From: Cobetia marina
GTDB taxonomy: Bacteria; Pseudomonadota; Gammaproteobacteria; Pseudomonadales; Halomonadaceae
NCBI RefSeq assembly: GCF_001720485.1
Contig: NZ_CP017114.1
Span: forward strand, 992,001-1,056,000
Direction of reading: 5' to 3'
Length of the DNA stretch: 64,000 nt
Every line of letters starts with the position of its first letter. Position 1 is the first letter of the stretch. Shown here one piece after another: positions 49,774 to 58,673 of the stretch. The notes beneath the pieces are model-generated. The model was given only the letters and a program-made list of their open reading frames with translations, searched no databases and was not told where the DNA came from. A program made the position numbers and the translations under genes.

Positions 49774-50076
49774 TCTCAACAGATGTTGCTGATGGCCGAA
49801 GACTCGACGCCCTCGCAGATGCGAGGGCGTCGTCGTTCGTGACGACAGGTTTGCGCTGCAATGTGGCGACGCGACATGCATCAGGGGATTTGTGCTCATT
49901 GTTGGTGCAAGCAAGCCGGCGGTGAATCAGAGTTGAGAGTTGAGAGGCCAGACTGTCATTGCGACTGCACCATCTTGGCACATTCCCTGCAATGCTCTTG
50001 GCAGGCTTGCCTGGCGCAACGAGACCGCACCGCGGGGATGCCTGGCACGCTGCAGCACTTCATGAGGAGAGTTCAC
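49774..50076. other. Intergenic region before the glucosylglycerate genes
   Basis: Contains the TRAP operon terminator (49805-49832). The rest, to 50076, presumably holds the promoter of the phosphatase gene; no clear boxes or repeats were recognised beyond a short GAGTTGAGAGTTGAGA run near 49929. Confidence 0.5.
49805..49832 (+). terminator. Terminator after the TRAP operon
   Basis: Perfect stem CGACGCCCTCGC / GCGAGGGCGTCG with an AGAT loop, 31 bp past the dctM stop, with a short T-rich tail. Confidence 0.8.
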
Positions 50077-50973
50077 ATGTCAGAGACTCAAGCACCGCTG
50101 TTGTTGCTGACCGACCTGGATGGCTCGCTGCTGGACCATCACGATTACTCGCCGGGTCCGGCGCGCAGCTGGCTGACCCGCCTGCGTGCTCGCGGCGCCT
50201 GGGTCGTGCCCAATACCTCCAAGACCGCGGCTGAACTCACGCCCTTGATGCGCTCGCTGGGGCTGGCGGGTCAGCCCTGGATCGCCGAGAACGGAGGCGT
50301 CGTGGCGCTGCCGGCCTCCTGGCTCAGTGCCTATCCACTGGAGGAGGCCAGTGCCCCGGATGCGCACGGCCTGTGCCGTATCGCGGTGGCCATGCCGCGC
50401 CGCGCGATTCTCGAGGTGCTGGAGGGACTGAGCGAGGAATTCGCCTTTGAAGGCTTTGCCGCGATGTCGGTGGCAAGAATCAGCGAGCTGACGGGGCTGG
50501 GAGAGGCGGATGCGGCGCTGGCGGGGGAGCGTGATGCCAGTGAACCGCTGGTATGGCAGGACGCGCCGGAGCGCCTCGAGGAGTTCCGCACGCGCCTGGC
50601 CAGCCATGGCCTCAAGCTGACGCGGGGCGGGCGTTTCCATCATGTGACGGGCGACACTGACAAGGGGGTGGCGGCGCGCTATCTGATCGCGCGCTACCGG
50701 CTCTGTGAGCGGGTGCGTCCCTGGACACTGGGCTTCGGTGATGGCGCCAATGATCTGCCATTGCTGGCCGCGGTCGACAACGCTGTCCTGATCCCCAGCG
50801 TCGGTGATACCTCACAGCGCGATCGGGAGCTTGCCGAGTATCCGCTACTGGCGGATGAACGCCGCTGTTTTCGCGCCAATCACCCCGGGCCGCAGGGATG
50901 GGTCGAGGGATTACGTCACTGGCTGGCCAATGGCCAGCCGGAAGAATGGACATCCAGAGGCCTGCGCGCCTGA
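50077..50973 (+). CDS. Mannosyl/glucosyl-3-phosphoglycerate phosphatase (HAD)
   Basis: A 298-residue HAD-like phosphatase of the MPGP family. Motif I is LLTDLDGSLLDHHDY (Asp13, Asp15); PNTSKTAAEL carries motif II, the cap follows, and GFGDGANDLPLLAAVD is motif IV. It should remove the phosphate from glucosyl-3-phosphoglycerate, giving glucosylglycerate. The next gene, a GT81 synthase, makes that substrate, which supports the glucosyl rather than mannosyl role. GAGGAGAGTTCAC precedes the ATG at 50077. About 40 bp separate it from the synthase, so the two are probably co-transcribed. Confidence 0.9.
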   Translation: MSETQAPLLLLTDLDGSLLDHHDYSPGPARSWLTRLRARGAWVVPNTSKTAAELTPLMRSLGLAGQPWIAENGGVVALPASWLSAYPLEEASAPDAHGLCRIAVAMPRRAILEVLEGLSEEFAFEGFAAMSVARISELTGLGEADAALAGERDASEPLVWQDAPERLEEFRTRLASHGLKLTRGGRFHHVTGDTDKGVAARYLIARYRLCERVRPWTLGFGDGANDLPLLAAVDNAVLIPSVGDTSQRDRELAEYPLLADERRCFRANHPGPQGWVEGLRHWLANGQPEEWTSRGLRA

Positions 50974-51014
50974 CGCCTGCCTGATGCGTGTCTTCGGTAT
51001 GACAAGGAGCTGAC

Positions 51015-52226
51015 ATGAGCGATTTTTACCAGAATGGCATCATCACCAACTTCCATAACCTGACCGACCGTCCGGTGGAGGACCTTGAAGCGGATCTGAT
51101 GCGCTTCTCCCGCAAGCGGCCGATGAGCCTGATTCTGCCCTCGCTGTATTCCGAGCTGGAAGGCCCCGCGCTCAAGCACATCGTCGATGAGCTGGCGCAG
51201 GTGCCGTATCTCAGCGAGATCGTGATCGGGCTGGATCGTGCCGACCGCGACCAGTTCGAGCATGCCAAGGAGTTCTTCTCTCACCTGCCACAGCATCACC
51301 GTATCCTGTGGAACGACGGGCCGCGCCTGCGTGCACTGGATGAAGAGCTGACCGAGCATGGTCTGGCACCGATGGAGGCCGGCAAGGGGCGCAACGTCTG
51401 GTATTGCTCCGGTTACGTGCAGTCATCAGGCATCGCCGAGGCGGTGGCACTGCATGACTGCGATATCGTCACCTATGATCGCGGCCTGCTGGCGCGTCTG
51501 ATCTACCCGGTCGCCCATCCGCAGTTCAACTACGAATTCTGCAAGGGCTACTATTCGCGCATCGCCCAGGGCAAGCTCAATGGTCGCGTGGCACGTCTGA
51601 TGGTCACGCCGTTGATCCGTGCGCTCAAGAAGGTCTATGGCCCGCTGCCGTATCTGGATTATCTCGACAGCTATCGTTATCCGCTGTCCGGTGAGTTCTC
51701 GATGCGCACCGACGTGCTGGCGGACATTCGCATCCCCAGCGACTGGGGGCTGGAGATCGGCGTGCTGTCCGAGGTGCATCGCAACTATTCCACCAAGCGT
51801 CTGTGCCAGGTGGACATCGCCGATGCCTATGATCACAAGCATCAGCCGCTGTCCGAGGAAGATGCGCTGGGCGGCCTCAATCGCATGAGTCTGGATATCG
51901 CCAAGGCCATGTATCGCAAGCTGGCGACGCTGGGGGTCGAGATCCATGGCGAGACTTTCCGCACCATCAAGGCGACCTACTATCGCATCGCGCTGGATCT
52001 GATCGAGACCTATTACAACGACGCCGTCATGAATGGCCTGACGGTGGATCGTCACAGCGAGGAAGCGGCAGTGGAGCTGTTCGCCGCCAACATCATGGAT
52101 GCCGGCAGCGCCTTCCTCGACAACCCGCGTGACAAGCCCTTCATTCCGAGCTGGAATCGGGTGCAGTCCGCGGTGCCGGACCTGCTCGAGCGCATGCATG
52201 AAGCGGTGGAGCTGGACAACCAGTAA
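51015..52226 (+). CDS. Glucosyl-3-phosphoglycerate synthase-like glycosyltransferase (GT81)
   Basis: A 403-residue glycosyltransferase that should transfer glucose from an NDP-glucose to 3-phosphoglycerate. SLILPSLYSELEGPALKHIVDEL opens the GT-A fold, EAGKGRNVWYCSGYV holds nucleotide-binding residues, and the acidic DxD motif is in HDCDIVTYDRGLLARL. FCKGYYSRIAQGKLNGRVARL and GEFSMRTDVLADIRIPSDWGLEIGVL are typical of GpgS-like enzymes. It lies directly after the phosphatase. Specificity (glucosyl versus mannosyl, GDP versus UDP donor) is inferred from context. Confidence 0.88.
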   Translation: MSDFYQNGIITNFHNLTDRPVEDLEADLMRFSRKRPMSLILPSLYSELEGPALKHIVDELAQVPYLSEIVIGLDRADRDQFEHAKEFFSHLPQHHRILWNDGPRLRALDEELTEHGLAPMEAGKGRNVWYCSGYVQSSGIAEAVALHDCDIVTYDRGLLARLIYPVAHPQFNYEFCKGYYSRIAQGKLNGRVARLMVTPLIRALKKVYGPLPYLDYLDSYRYPLSGEFSMRTDVLADIRIPSDWGLEIGVLSEVHRNYSTKRLCQVDIADAYDHKHQPLSEEDALGGLNRMSLDIAKAMYRKLATLGVEIHGETFRTIKATYYRIALDLIETYYNDAVMNGLTVDRHSEEAAVELFAANIMDAGSAFLDNPRDKPFIPSWNRVQSAVPDLLERMHEAVELDNQ

Positions 52227-52288
52227 CGACACCTTTCACCAACCGCTTTCATGGGTCACGCACGTTGCGGCAGACACGGGAAGGTAAA

Positions 52289-52325
52289 ACGACAACGGGG
52301 CTGCCACTGGCAGCCCCGTTGTCGT
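52289..52325. terminator. Bidirectional terminator between the glucosylglycerate genes
   Basis: Stem ACGACAACGGGGCTGCC / GGCAGCCCCGTTGTCGT with an ACT loop, placed between the synthase stop and the convergent phosphorylase stop. Confidence 0.9.
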
Positions 52326-52344
52326 TGGCAGGCACGTCGTCAGG

Positions 52345-54219
52345 TCAGACGACCTCGATGGCCGGTGGGCGCACCGACTGCTCCATCAGCCAGGCGGCCT
52401 GATAGGGGCGGCGCGCCATGGCGGGGTCGAAGGCCTTGTCATGACACAGGTGGTCGGTCAACGCGAGGCCCTGCCAGCTTTCCGGCAAGGGCAGCACACG
52501 CGGCTGGTCGGTGACATTGAGGGCGAACAGCAGGCGACGTCCCTCGTGGGTGACGCGCTCGAAGACGAAGAAGTCCGGCCCCAGGTCGAACACCTGCTGA
52601 TGGGCATCGGGGTGGAAGCATGGCTCCTCGCGGCGCAGTGCCATGCGGCGCTTCAAGGCATGGAAGACCTCATGGGTCGCGGTGTTGGGGCTGGACAGCA
52701 GGGCTTCCAGTTCATCGCGCTGCCACTTGCGGCGGTTGATGGCGCGCAGATGCCCGTCGCGTTCGACCCCTTCCTGGTGATTGGGGGTGGCGGTCAGTGA
52801 ATGAAGATAGAGGCCGGGAATGCCCTGCAGGCTCAGCATCAGGGTCTGACTGGCGATGAAGCGCTCGATCTGCCACGGGTCCCGTCCACGCCGCGTGCCC
52901 TTGAGGGCATCGAAATAGCTGATGTTCAGCTCATAGGGAGTGTCGGCGCGCCCCGGATTGGCGCGCATGCTGACGTAGCCACCGAAGTCGTGCACCAGTC
53001 GCACGAGGGTATCGCGCTCATGGTCCGGCAGCAGGCCTTCCAGCGCACGCACGCCGATGCCATCGTGGCTGGCCGTGAAGTTGAAGTAGCTGCATCCCGC
53101 CGGCAGAGAGGGCAGGCTGGCGGCCCATTCGGTCAGCGCACTGGCATCCCCGGAGGTCAGGGTATGCAGAGTCAGCGGCGGCAGCGTGAACTGATAGATC
53201 ATGTGGGCTTCATCGGCCTGGGCGCTGCCCTCGAGGGAGGTCAGGTCCTGCTCGGAAAGGCGGTCGAGGCCGAAATACGACATGTTCTCGGCGTGGGGCA
53301 CGTTGGTTTCCGTGATCAGCAGGCTGCCGGGGGCCAGATGATCCACGATGGCGCGCAGCAGGCGGACCACGGCATGCGTCTCCGGCAGATGCACGCAGGA
53401 GGTGCCCAGACGCTTCCACAGGAAGGCCACGGCATCGAGGCGGATCATGCGCGCGCCCTGCTCGAGGTAATAGAGCAGGATACCGATGAACTCCAGCAGG
53501 ACGTCGGGATTGGCGAAGTTGAGGTCGATCTGGTCATCCGAGAAGGTTGCCCACAGATGACGCAGGCCACGACGGGTATGCACCGGCGTGAGCAGGGCCG
53601 AGGGGCGTGGTCGCACCACGCTGGAGACGTCCGTTTCCGGGTCCATCTCGATGAAGTAATCGCGGCCGGGTTGCACGCCGGCCAGATAATCGGCGAACCA
53701 CAGCGATTCCCGCGAGCAGTGGTTGATGACGAGGTCCGCCATCAGGTCACGTTGCTCGCTCAGACGCTGGATGTCCTGCCAGTCGCCGAGGGCCGGATTG
53801 ACCTCACGGTAGTGGATGACGCTGAAGCCGTCGTCGCTGCTCCAGGGGAAGAAGGGCAGGACGTGCACCCCGGAGAGGCAGTCACCCAGACGGCTCGCGA
53901 GGAAGTCATTCAGGGTGGCCAGCGGGGCCTCGCCTTCCTGTTGCACGCTGTCGCCGTAGGTGATCAGCCACTGATCACGTTCGCTCCACAGCGGTTCGCC
54001 CTCGGGAACCCGGGGGGCAAGACGCGAACGATGCAGCTCCATCAGTGTCTCGAGACGCCGCAGCACCTCATCCTTGCGCTCGGGATAGATCACCGCCAGC
54101 AGCGTCTCGGCGTGGCGGGCGAAGGCATCGTTCGAGAGCGGGTGTGACAGGGAGCGTGGGCCCGGTCGAGCGGCGTGTGAGGAAGAGGTGGAAGGATCGG
54201 GAGGTGGCATGTCGGGCAT
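52345..54219 (-). CDS. GH13_18 glycoside phosphorylase (glucosylglycerate phosphorylase-like)
   Basis: A 624-residue alpha-amylase-fold enzyme of the sucrose phosphorylase subfamily. Visible are VHVLPFFPWSSDDGFSVIHYREV, LMADLVINHCS, the nucleophile Asp in IRLDAVAFLWK, the acid-base Glu in LLITETNVPHAENM, and FTASHDGIGVRALEG. The YcjM-like members of this group phosphorolyse glucosylglycerate to glucose-1-phosphate and glycerate, and the neighbouring synthase and phosphatase point to that substrate rather than sucrose. The N-terminal 30 residues are disordered. GAGGA precedes the ATG. Likely the breakdown partner of the synthesis genes. Confidence 0.9.
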   Translation of the reverse strand: MPDMPPPDPSTSSSHAARPGPRSLSHPLSNDAFARHAETLLAVIYPERKDEVLRRLETLMELHRSRLAPRVPEGEPLWSERDQWLITYGDSVQQEGEAPLATLNDFLASRLGDCLSGVHVLPFFPWSSDDGFSVIHYREVNPALGDWQDIQRLSEQRDLMADLVINHCSRESLWFADYLAGVQPGRDYFIEMDPETDVSSVVRPRPSALLTPVHTRRGLRHLWATFSDDQIDLNFANPDVLLEFIGILLYYLEQGARMIRLDAVAFLWKRLGTSCVHLPETHAVVRLLRAIVDHLAPGSLLITETNVPHAENMSYFGLDRLSEQDLTSLEGSAQADEAHMIYQFTLPPLTLHTLTSGDASALTEWAASLPSLPAGCSYFNFTASHDGIGVRALEGLLPDHERDTLVRLVHDFGGYVSMRANPGRADTPYELNISYFDALKGTRRGRDPWQIERFIASQTLMLSLQGIPGLYLHSLTATPNHQEGVERDGHLRAINRRKWQRDELEALLSSPNTATHEVFHALKRRMALRREEPCFHPDAHQQVFDLGPDFFVFERVTHEGRRLLFALNVTDQPRVLPLPESWQGLALTDHLCHDKAFDPAMARRPYQAAWLMEQSVRPPAIEVV

Positions 54220-54263
54220 GAGCGGTCCTCGAAGTCATCAGTGCATGTGACTTGACCATGCAA

Positions 54264-54301
54264 GACGACGGCCAGCCCACTGGTGCAGGCTGGCCGTCGT
54301 C
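54264..54301 (-). terminator. Stem-loop between the YeaQ-like and phosphorylase genes
   Basis: GACGACGGCCAGCC / GGCTGGCCGTCGTC around a 10-base loop. Placed 3' of the YeaQ-like gene on the minus strand, 45 bp before the phosphorylase start; it lacks a T tract. Confidence 0.55.
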
Positions 54302-54387
54302 GAGTCATGGCGGGTGAAACCGGCGGGGAAAGCCATGTGATCAGCTCCTGTCAGGCCATAGAGCCGATCAGGCTCACCCGCACTGCT

Positions 54388-54420
54388 TGCGAAGTGCTCG
54401 CGAAGTGCCTGCGAAGTGCC
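54388..54420. repeat. Tandem repeat, 11-bp unit, three copies
   Basis: TGCGAAGTGCT, CGCGAAGTGCC, TGCGAAGTGCC, with a partial fourth copy. Lies just 3' of the YeaQ-like gene. Confidence 0.85.
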
Positions 54421-54437
54421 TGCGAGCGGGTCGCGGG

Positions 54438-54686
54438 CTACCTGCGAACGACTCGATACAGGATCAGCAGGATGATGGCACCGAGCACGGCGATGACGAA
54501 GCTTGCCAGATTGAAGCCGGTGACATCTCCGAAGCCGAGCTGCGTGCCGATCCATCCCCCTACCACGGCACCCAGGATGCCGATGATGCTGGTGACGATG
54601 ATGCCACCGGGGTCCTTGCCGGGCATGATGACCTTGGCGATGATGCCGGCGATCAGTCCGAAGATGATCCAGGCGATGATTCCCAT
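54438..54686 (-). CDS. GlsB/YeaQ/YmgE family stress-response membrane protein
   Basis: An 82-residue small membrane protein with three hydrophobic segments: residues 1-20 (IIAWIIFGLIAGIIAKVI), 28-48 (IIVTSIIGILGAVVGGWIG) and 60-78 (LASFVIAVLGAIILLILY), joined by the MPGKDPGG loop characteristic of the transglycosylase-associated/GlsB family. Members are induced by stress and stationary phase; the mechanism is unknown. AAGGAGACGCGAC precedes the ATG at 54686. Confidence 0.92.
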   Translation of the reverse strand: MGIIAWIIFGLIAGIIAKVIMPGKDPGGIIVTSIIGILGAVVGGWIGTQLGFGDVTGFNLASFVIAVLGAIILLILYRVVRR

Positions 54687-54992
54687 GTCGCGTCTCCTTG
54701 CGTCATTAGTAAGCACTTGGTCGTGAAGATCATTCACTCATGTGGCGAGCATCCTTGTGGGAGTTTCTCGCCGGCCTCGGTTCTCGGGAGTCTATGCGGA
54801 TTCCTCTTCCGCTCCTCAAGGCTAACGCAGATAGGATCTGACTGACATAGGCTCCCGTGCACGAGTCTTAACGGTTACAATGGCGCCCATTCCATGTCTT
54901 TCGGCTGTGCTGCCGTGGCCCGACGCTGCTCGGCAGTACCGGAGGCCGAAGTACGCAACGCCGCCACCTCGCACTCAAGCAGGCTCCCAACA
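54687..54992. other. Divergent intergenic region before nrdR
   Basis: Separates the YeaQ-like gene (minus) and nrdR (plus). TACAAT at about 54874 looks like a -10 box for nrdR without a strong -35. No gene or repeat recognised. Confidence 0.5.
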
Positions 54993-55481
54993 ATGCACTG
55001 TCCCTTCTGTGGAACTCATGAAACCAAGGTCACGGATTCCCGGCTGGTGGTCGAGGGTGACCAGGTGCGTCGTCGTCGCCAGTGCGCGGCCTGCGGCGAG
55101 CGTTTCACGACCTACGAGACGGCAGAGCTGGTCATGCCGCGAGTGGTCAAGGGTGACGGTTCCCGTGAGAGCTTCGATGAGCACAAGCTGCGGGCAGGCA
55201 TGTTGCGCGCGCTGGAGAAGCGTCCTGTCTCCTCGGAGCTGATCGAGGCGGCTGTCGAGCGTATCCGTCAGCGTCTGCGCGCCACGGGGGAGCGTGAGAT
55301 CGAGGCGCGCCGGATCGGCGACGAAGTGATGCAGCAGCTCAAGCGGCTGGATCAGGTCGCCTATATCCGCTTCGCCTCCGTCTATCGCCGGTTTCAGGAT
55401 CTGGACGAATTCCGTGCCGAGATCGACCGCCTCGCCCAGGAGCCCAGTTTCCTGCCCGGCGAGGAAGACAGCCGCTCCTGA
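54993..55481 (+). CDS. nrdR: Transcriptional repressor NrdR
   Basis: A 162-residue repressor of ribonucleotide reductase genes. A zinc ribbon ([13 protein letters not shown] ... [13 protein letters not shown], Cys3/6 and Cys31/34) precedes an ATP-cone domain ([30 protein letters not shown] ... [19 protein letters not shown]) that binds ATP/dATP. The start at 54993 gives the conserved MHCPFC N-terminus; codons upstream to 54894 are not homologous. It precedes ribD, the usual gammaproteobacterial order. NrdR boxes near its own promoter were not found. Confidence 0.97.
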   Translation: MHCPFCGTHETKVTDSRLVVEGDQVRRRRQCAACGERFTTYETAELVMPRVVKGDGSRESFDEHKLRAGMLRALEKRPVSSELIEAAVERIRQRLRATGEREIEARRIGDEVMQQLKRLDQVAYIRFASVYRRFQDLDEFRAEIDRLAQEPSFLPGEEDSRS

Positions 55482-55558
55482 TCCGCGCATCGCCCGACCG
55501 TCCTGCGGTCCGACTGTCGGGGCGGTCCATGTTGTCGTCACACGCCGATAGGTATTGC

Positions 55559-56761
55559 ATGTCCCTCACCTCTCATGACACCGCAGTCGGCCAGGAGCCT
55601 GGTCACGATATTCGCCACATGGCGCATGCCTTGCGCCTTGCGCGCCTGGGAAGCTACACCACCCATCCCAATCCACGGGTCGGGTGCGTGCTGGTCGACC
55701 CCGTCACTGACGAGGTGATCGCCACCGGCTTTCATGTGCGCGCCGGGGAAGGGCATGCCGAGGTCAACGCCTTGGCCGCCGCCGGTGAGCAAGCCCTGGG
55801 CTGCGTGGCCTACGTGACGCTGGAGCCCTGCTCGCACACCGGGCGAACCGGACCATGCTCACGCGCCTTGATCGCGGCGGGCATCTCGCGGGTGGTGATC
55901 GCCATGCGGGACCCGAATCCGCAGGTGGCCGGGCGTGGCATCGCCATGCTTCAGGGCGCTGGCATCGCCGTGACGGTGGGCGTGCTGGAGCAGGAGGCGC
56001 GTGCGCTCAATCCCGGCTTCCTGTCGCGCATGGAGCGCGGGCGCCCCTTCGTGCGTCTCAAGCAGGCCATGAGTCTGGACGGTCGCACCGCGATGGCCTC
56101 CGGTGAATCCCAGTGGATCACCGGCCCGGAAGCGCGCAGCGCCGTTCAGCGACTGCGCGCACGCTCCAGCGTGGTGATGAGCGGTATCGAGTCGGTCATC
56201 TTCGATGATTCGCGCCTCAACGTGCGCGCCGAGCAGCTGGGGCTGGAGGCGCATCCGCTGGGGCTCGAGGCGCTGGTGACGCGTCAGCCGTTGCGCGTGG
56301 TGGTGGATACGCATCTGCGCCTGCCCCTGGCGGCGCGAATCCTTGAGCAGGACGGCAGAACCCTGGTGGTCTGTGTCGCGGATGAGACAGCGGCTCAGGC
56401 AGAACGGCGCAGACTGTTGGAAGCGGCCGGCGCCGAGGTGCTGGCGCTGCCGGCGGGCCCGGAGGGACGTGTGGATCTCGAGGCGCTGTTGCGCCATCTG
56501 GCCGAGCACGAGCAGGCCAATGAGGTCCTGCTGGAGACCGGTGCGGTGCTTGCCGGTGCCATGCTCAGTGCCGGGCTGGTGGATGAGATGCAGCTGTTCA
56601 TGGCGCCGACGCTGCTGGGCGGGGAGGCGCGTCCGTTGCTGGCCCTGCCCGGACTCGAGCACATGGCGCAGCAGCGGCGGGTCGAGATCCGTGAGATTCG
56701 TGCCGTGGGGCGCGACTGGCGCATCACGGCAGTGCCCGACAACGGCGAGCCTGTCGGCTGA
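55559..56761 (+). CDS. ribD: Bifunctional riboflavin deaminase/reductase RibD
   Basis: A 400-residue bifunctional enzyme that deaminates and then reduces the pyrimidine intermediate of riboflavin synthesis. The deaminase domain (about residues 20-150) has the zinc motif HAEVNAL and PCSHTGRTGPC; the reductase domain (about 155-390) has RPFVRLKQAMSLDGRTA and VLLETGAVLAGAMLSAGLVDE. The start at 55559 is nearest the family; an ATG ten codons upstream is possible. The gap to ribB is 169 bp with no FMN riboswitch. Confidence 0.95.
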   Translation: MSLTSHDTAVGQEPGHDIRHMAHALRLARLGSYTTHPNPRVGCVLVDPVTDEVIATGFHVRAGEGHAEVNALAAAGEQALGCVAYVTLEPCSHTGRTGPCSRALIAAGISRVVIAMRDPNPQVAGRGIAMLQGAGIAVTVGVLEQEARALNPGFLSRMERGRPFVRLKQAMSLDGRTAMASGESQWITGPEARSAVQRLRARSSVVMSGIESVIFDDSRLNVRAEQLGLEAHPLGLEALVTRQPLRVVVDTHLRLPLAARILEQDGRTLVVCVADETAAQAERRRLLEAAGAEVLALPAGPEGRVDLEALLRHLAEHEQANEVLLETGAVLAGAMLSAGLVDEMQLFMAPTLLGGEARPLLALPGLEHMAQQRRVEIREIRAVGRDWRITAVPDNGEPVG

Positions 56762-56930
56762 ACTGACTGAGAGAAATTGCCTGCCAGCGCAAGGACTTGC
56801 CGCTGTCTGGCGACAGTGGCGTCGCGGGGCGCTGGCGCAAAACCGGGTGGCGGGGTACCCTGACGCCCGACTTTTTGATAACACGCGTGGGCCGGGCAAC
56901 CGTCGGCGCGGTCCGAAATGTGGAGCAAGC

Positions 56931-58079
56931 ATGGCGCTATCAGGCATCGCAGCACTCGTCGAGGATATCCGGCAGGGCAAGATGGTCATCCTCATGGATG
57001 ACGAGGATCGTGAGAACGAAGGCGACATCATCATCGCCGCGGAAGCCGTGACAGCCGAGCACATCAACTTCATGGCGCGTCATGCGCGTGGCTTGATCTG
57101 CATGCCGATGTCGCGTGAGCATTGCGAGCAGCTCCAGCTGCCCTTGATGGTGCAGGCCAACGGTTCCGGCTTCGGTACCAAGTTCACGCTCTCCATCGAA
57201 GCCACCGAAGGCGTCACCACCGGTATCTCCGCTGCTGATCGCGCACGTACCGTGCAGGCGGCTGCCGCCCGCAACGCCCGTCCGCAGGATATCGTCCAGC
57301 CGGGGCATATCTTCCCGCTGATGGCGGAACCGGGTGGCGTGCTGCGTCGTGCCGGCCACACCGAGGCGGCCTGTGATCTGGCCTCCATGGCGGGCTTTGG
57401 CGCGACCGGCGTGATCTGTGAGGTCATGAACGACGACGGCAGCATGGCGCGTCGTGAGGAGCTCGAGCGCTTTGCCGCCGAGCATGATCTCAAGGTCGGC
57501 ACCATCGCGGACCTGATCGAATACCGCATCCACAACGAACAGACCGTGGAAGTGCTGGACAGCGAGCAGGTCGAGACGGCCTTCGGCGAGCTGACGCTGC
57601 ACTGCTTCAGCGATCGCATCCAGGGCCGTCACCATCTGGCGCTGGTCAAGGGCACGCCGACGCCTGACGCCTTGACCACCGTGCGTGTGCATGTGGAGGA
57701 CCCGATGCGTGACCTCCTGACCCTGCGTCAGCCGGGCAGCAGCAGCTGGGCGCTCCATGATGCACTGTCACAGGTCGCTGCCGCTGATGCGGGCGTGCTG
57801 GTGCTGCTGGACACCGGCAGTGATTCACAGGATTACAAGGAACGTCTCGATGTCTTCCTCGGACGACGTCGTACGCCGCGCACCAACGAATCCGATGGTG
57901 CGGGCAACTATCTGACTACCGGTACCGGTGCCCAGATCCTCAGGGATCTCGGCGTCGGCCGGATGCGTCTGCTCAGCTCGCCGTGGAAGTTCTCTGCGCT
58001 GTCCGGTTTCGGCCTCGAAGTGGTCGAGCTGATCGGCAGTGATGACGCGGCCAGTGGCACAGACACCGTGGGTGCATAA
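56931..58079 (+). CDS. ribB: 3,4-dihydroxy-2-butanone-4-phosphate synthase with degenerate GTP cyclohydrolase II domain
   Basis: A 382-residue RibBA-like protein. The N-terminal DHBP synthase domain is intact (MDDEDRENEGDI, DIVQPGHIFPL, RAGHTEAACDL, ICEVMNDDG). The C-terminal GTP cyclohydrolase II-like domain (residues 205-370) has lost the zinc cysteines of the SECLTGD and RCDCGFQ motifs: the matching stretch reads VHVEDPMRDLLTLRQPGSS. So only DHBP synthase activity is expected, as described for the RibBX variants of Pseudomonas and Shewanella. GTP cyclohydrolase II must come from a separate ribA gene elsewhere. No FMN riboswitch is seen upstream. Confidence 0.92.
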   Translation: MALSGIAALVEDIRQGKMVILMDDEDRENEGDIIIAAEAVTAEHINFMARHARGLICMPMSREHCEQLQLPLMVQANGSGFGTKFTLSIEATEGVTTGISAADRARTVQAAAARNARPQDIVQPGHIFPLMAEPGGVLRRAGHTEAACDLASMAGFGATGVICEVMNDDGSMARREELERFAAEHDLKVGTIADLIEYRIHNEQTVEVLDSEQVETAFGELTLHCFSDRIQGRHHLALVKGTPTPDALTTVRVHVEDPMRDLLTLRQPGSSSWALHDALSQVAAADAGVLVLLDTGSDSQDYKERLDVFLGRRRTPRTNESDGAGNYLTTGTGAQILRDLGVGRMRLLSSPWKFSALSGFGLEVVELIGSDDAASGTDTVGA

Positions 58080-58151
58080 GGCCCCGGCACTACCCAAATG
58101 GCGGGAGTGGTGACCAGTCGCGGTCGTCGCTCCCGGTATGATTGATATCTC

Positions 58152-58171
58152 CGCCCCGGTTCGCCGGGGCG
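58152..58171 (+). promoter_or_regulatory. Stable hairpin just upstream of ribH
   Basis: CGCCCCGG-TTCG-CCGGGGCG, a perfect 8-bp stem with a stable UUCG-type loop, ends 19 bp before the ribH ATG. It is not followed by a T run, so it may be an RNA stabiliser or translational control element rather than a terminator. Confidence 0.5.
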
Positions 58172-58190
58172 CTAGCATTGTGGACTGACC

Positions 58191-58673
58191 ATGCAACCGA
58201 TTGCTCAACTCGAAGGCACCTTCACCAATGTCGATGGCCGTTACGTCATCGTCGTCGGGCGTTTCAACCACCACGTCGTCGATAGCCTGGTGGAAGGCGC
58301 GGTCGATTCCCTCGTACGCCACGGCGTCGATGAGGAAAACATCGACCTGATCCACGTGCCGGGCGCCTGGGAAATCCCGCTGGCCGTCAAGGCCGTGCTG
58401 GCCAAGGTCAAGCCGCACGCCGTCATCACGCTGGGCGCGGTGATTCGTGGTGGCACGCCGCACTTTGAATATGTCGCCGGTGAATGCAACTCCGCCCTGT
58501 CTCGTCTGCAGCTCGAGTTCGACACGCCGGTGGCCAATGGCGTGCTGACGGTCAACTCCATCGAGCAGGCCATCGAGCGTGCGGGCACCAAGGCCGGCAA
58601 CAAGGGCACTGAAGCCGCGATGGCCGCCATGGAAATGGTCTCGCTGCTCAAGGCCATGGGAGGTGATGCATGA
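58191..58673 (+). CDS. ribH: 6,7-dimethyl-8-ribityllumazine synthase
   Basis: A 160-residue enzyme that condenses the RibD-pathway product with DHBP to give lumazine. [33 protein letters not shown] and [20 protein letters not shown] are the family blocks, with the catalytic His in the [10 protein letters not shown] stretch. Phe-His-His replaces the more usual FNxxI start. Overlaps nusB by 4 bp. Confidence 0.97.
   Translation: MQPIAQLEGTFTNVDGRYVIVVGRFNHHVVDSLVEGAVDSLVRHGVDEENIDLIHVPGAWEIPLAVKAVLAKVKPHAVITLGAVIRGGTPHFEYVAGECNSALSRLQLEFDTPVANGVLTVNSIEQAIERAGTKAGNKGTEAAMAAMEMVSLLKAMGGDA

Noticed and set aside
56762..56930. FMN riboswitch in the ribD-ribB spacer
   Set aside because: The conserved AGGG and ACCGGCGGT blocks of the RFN element are absent; the gap has only GC-rich sequence.
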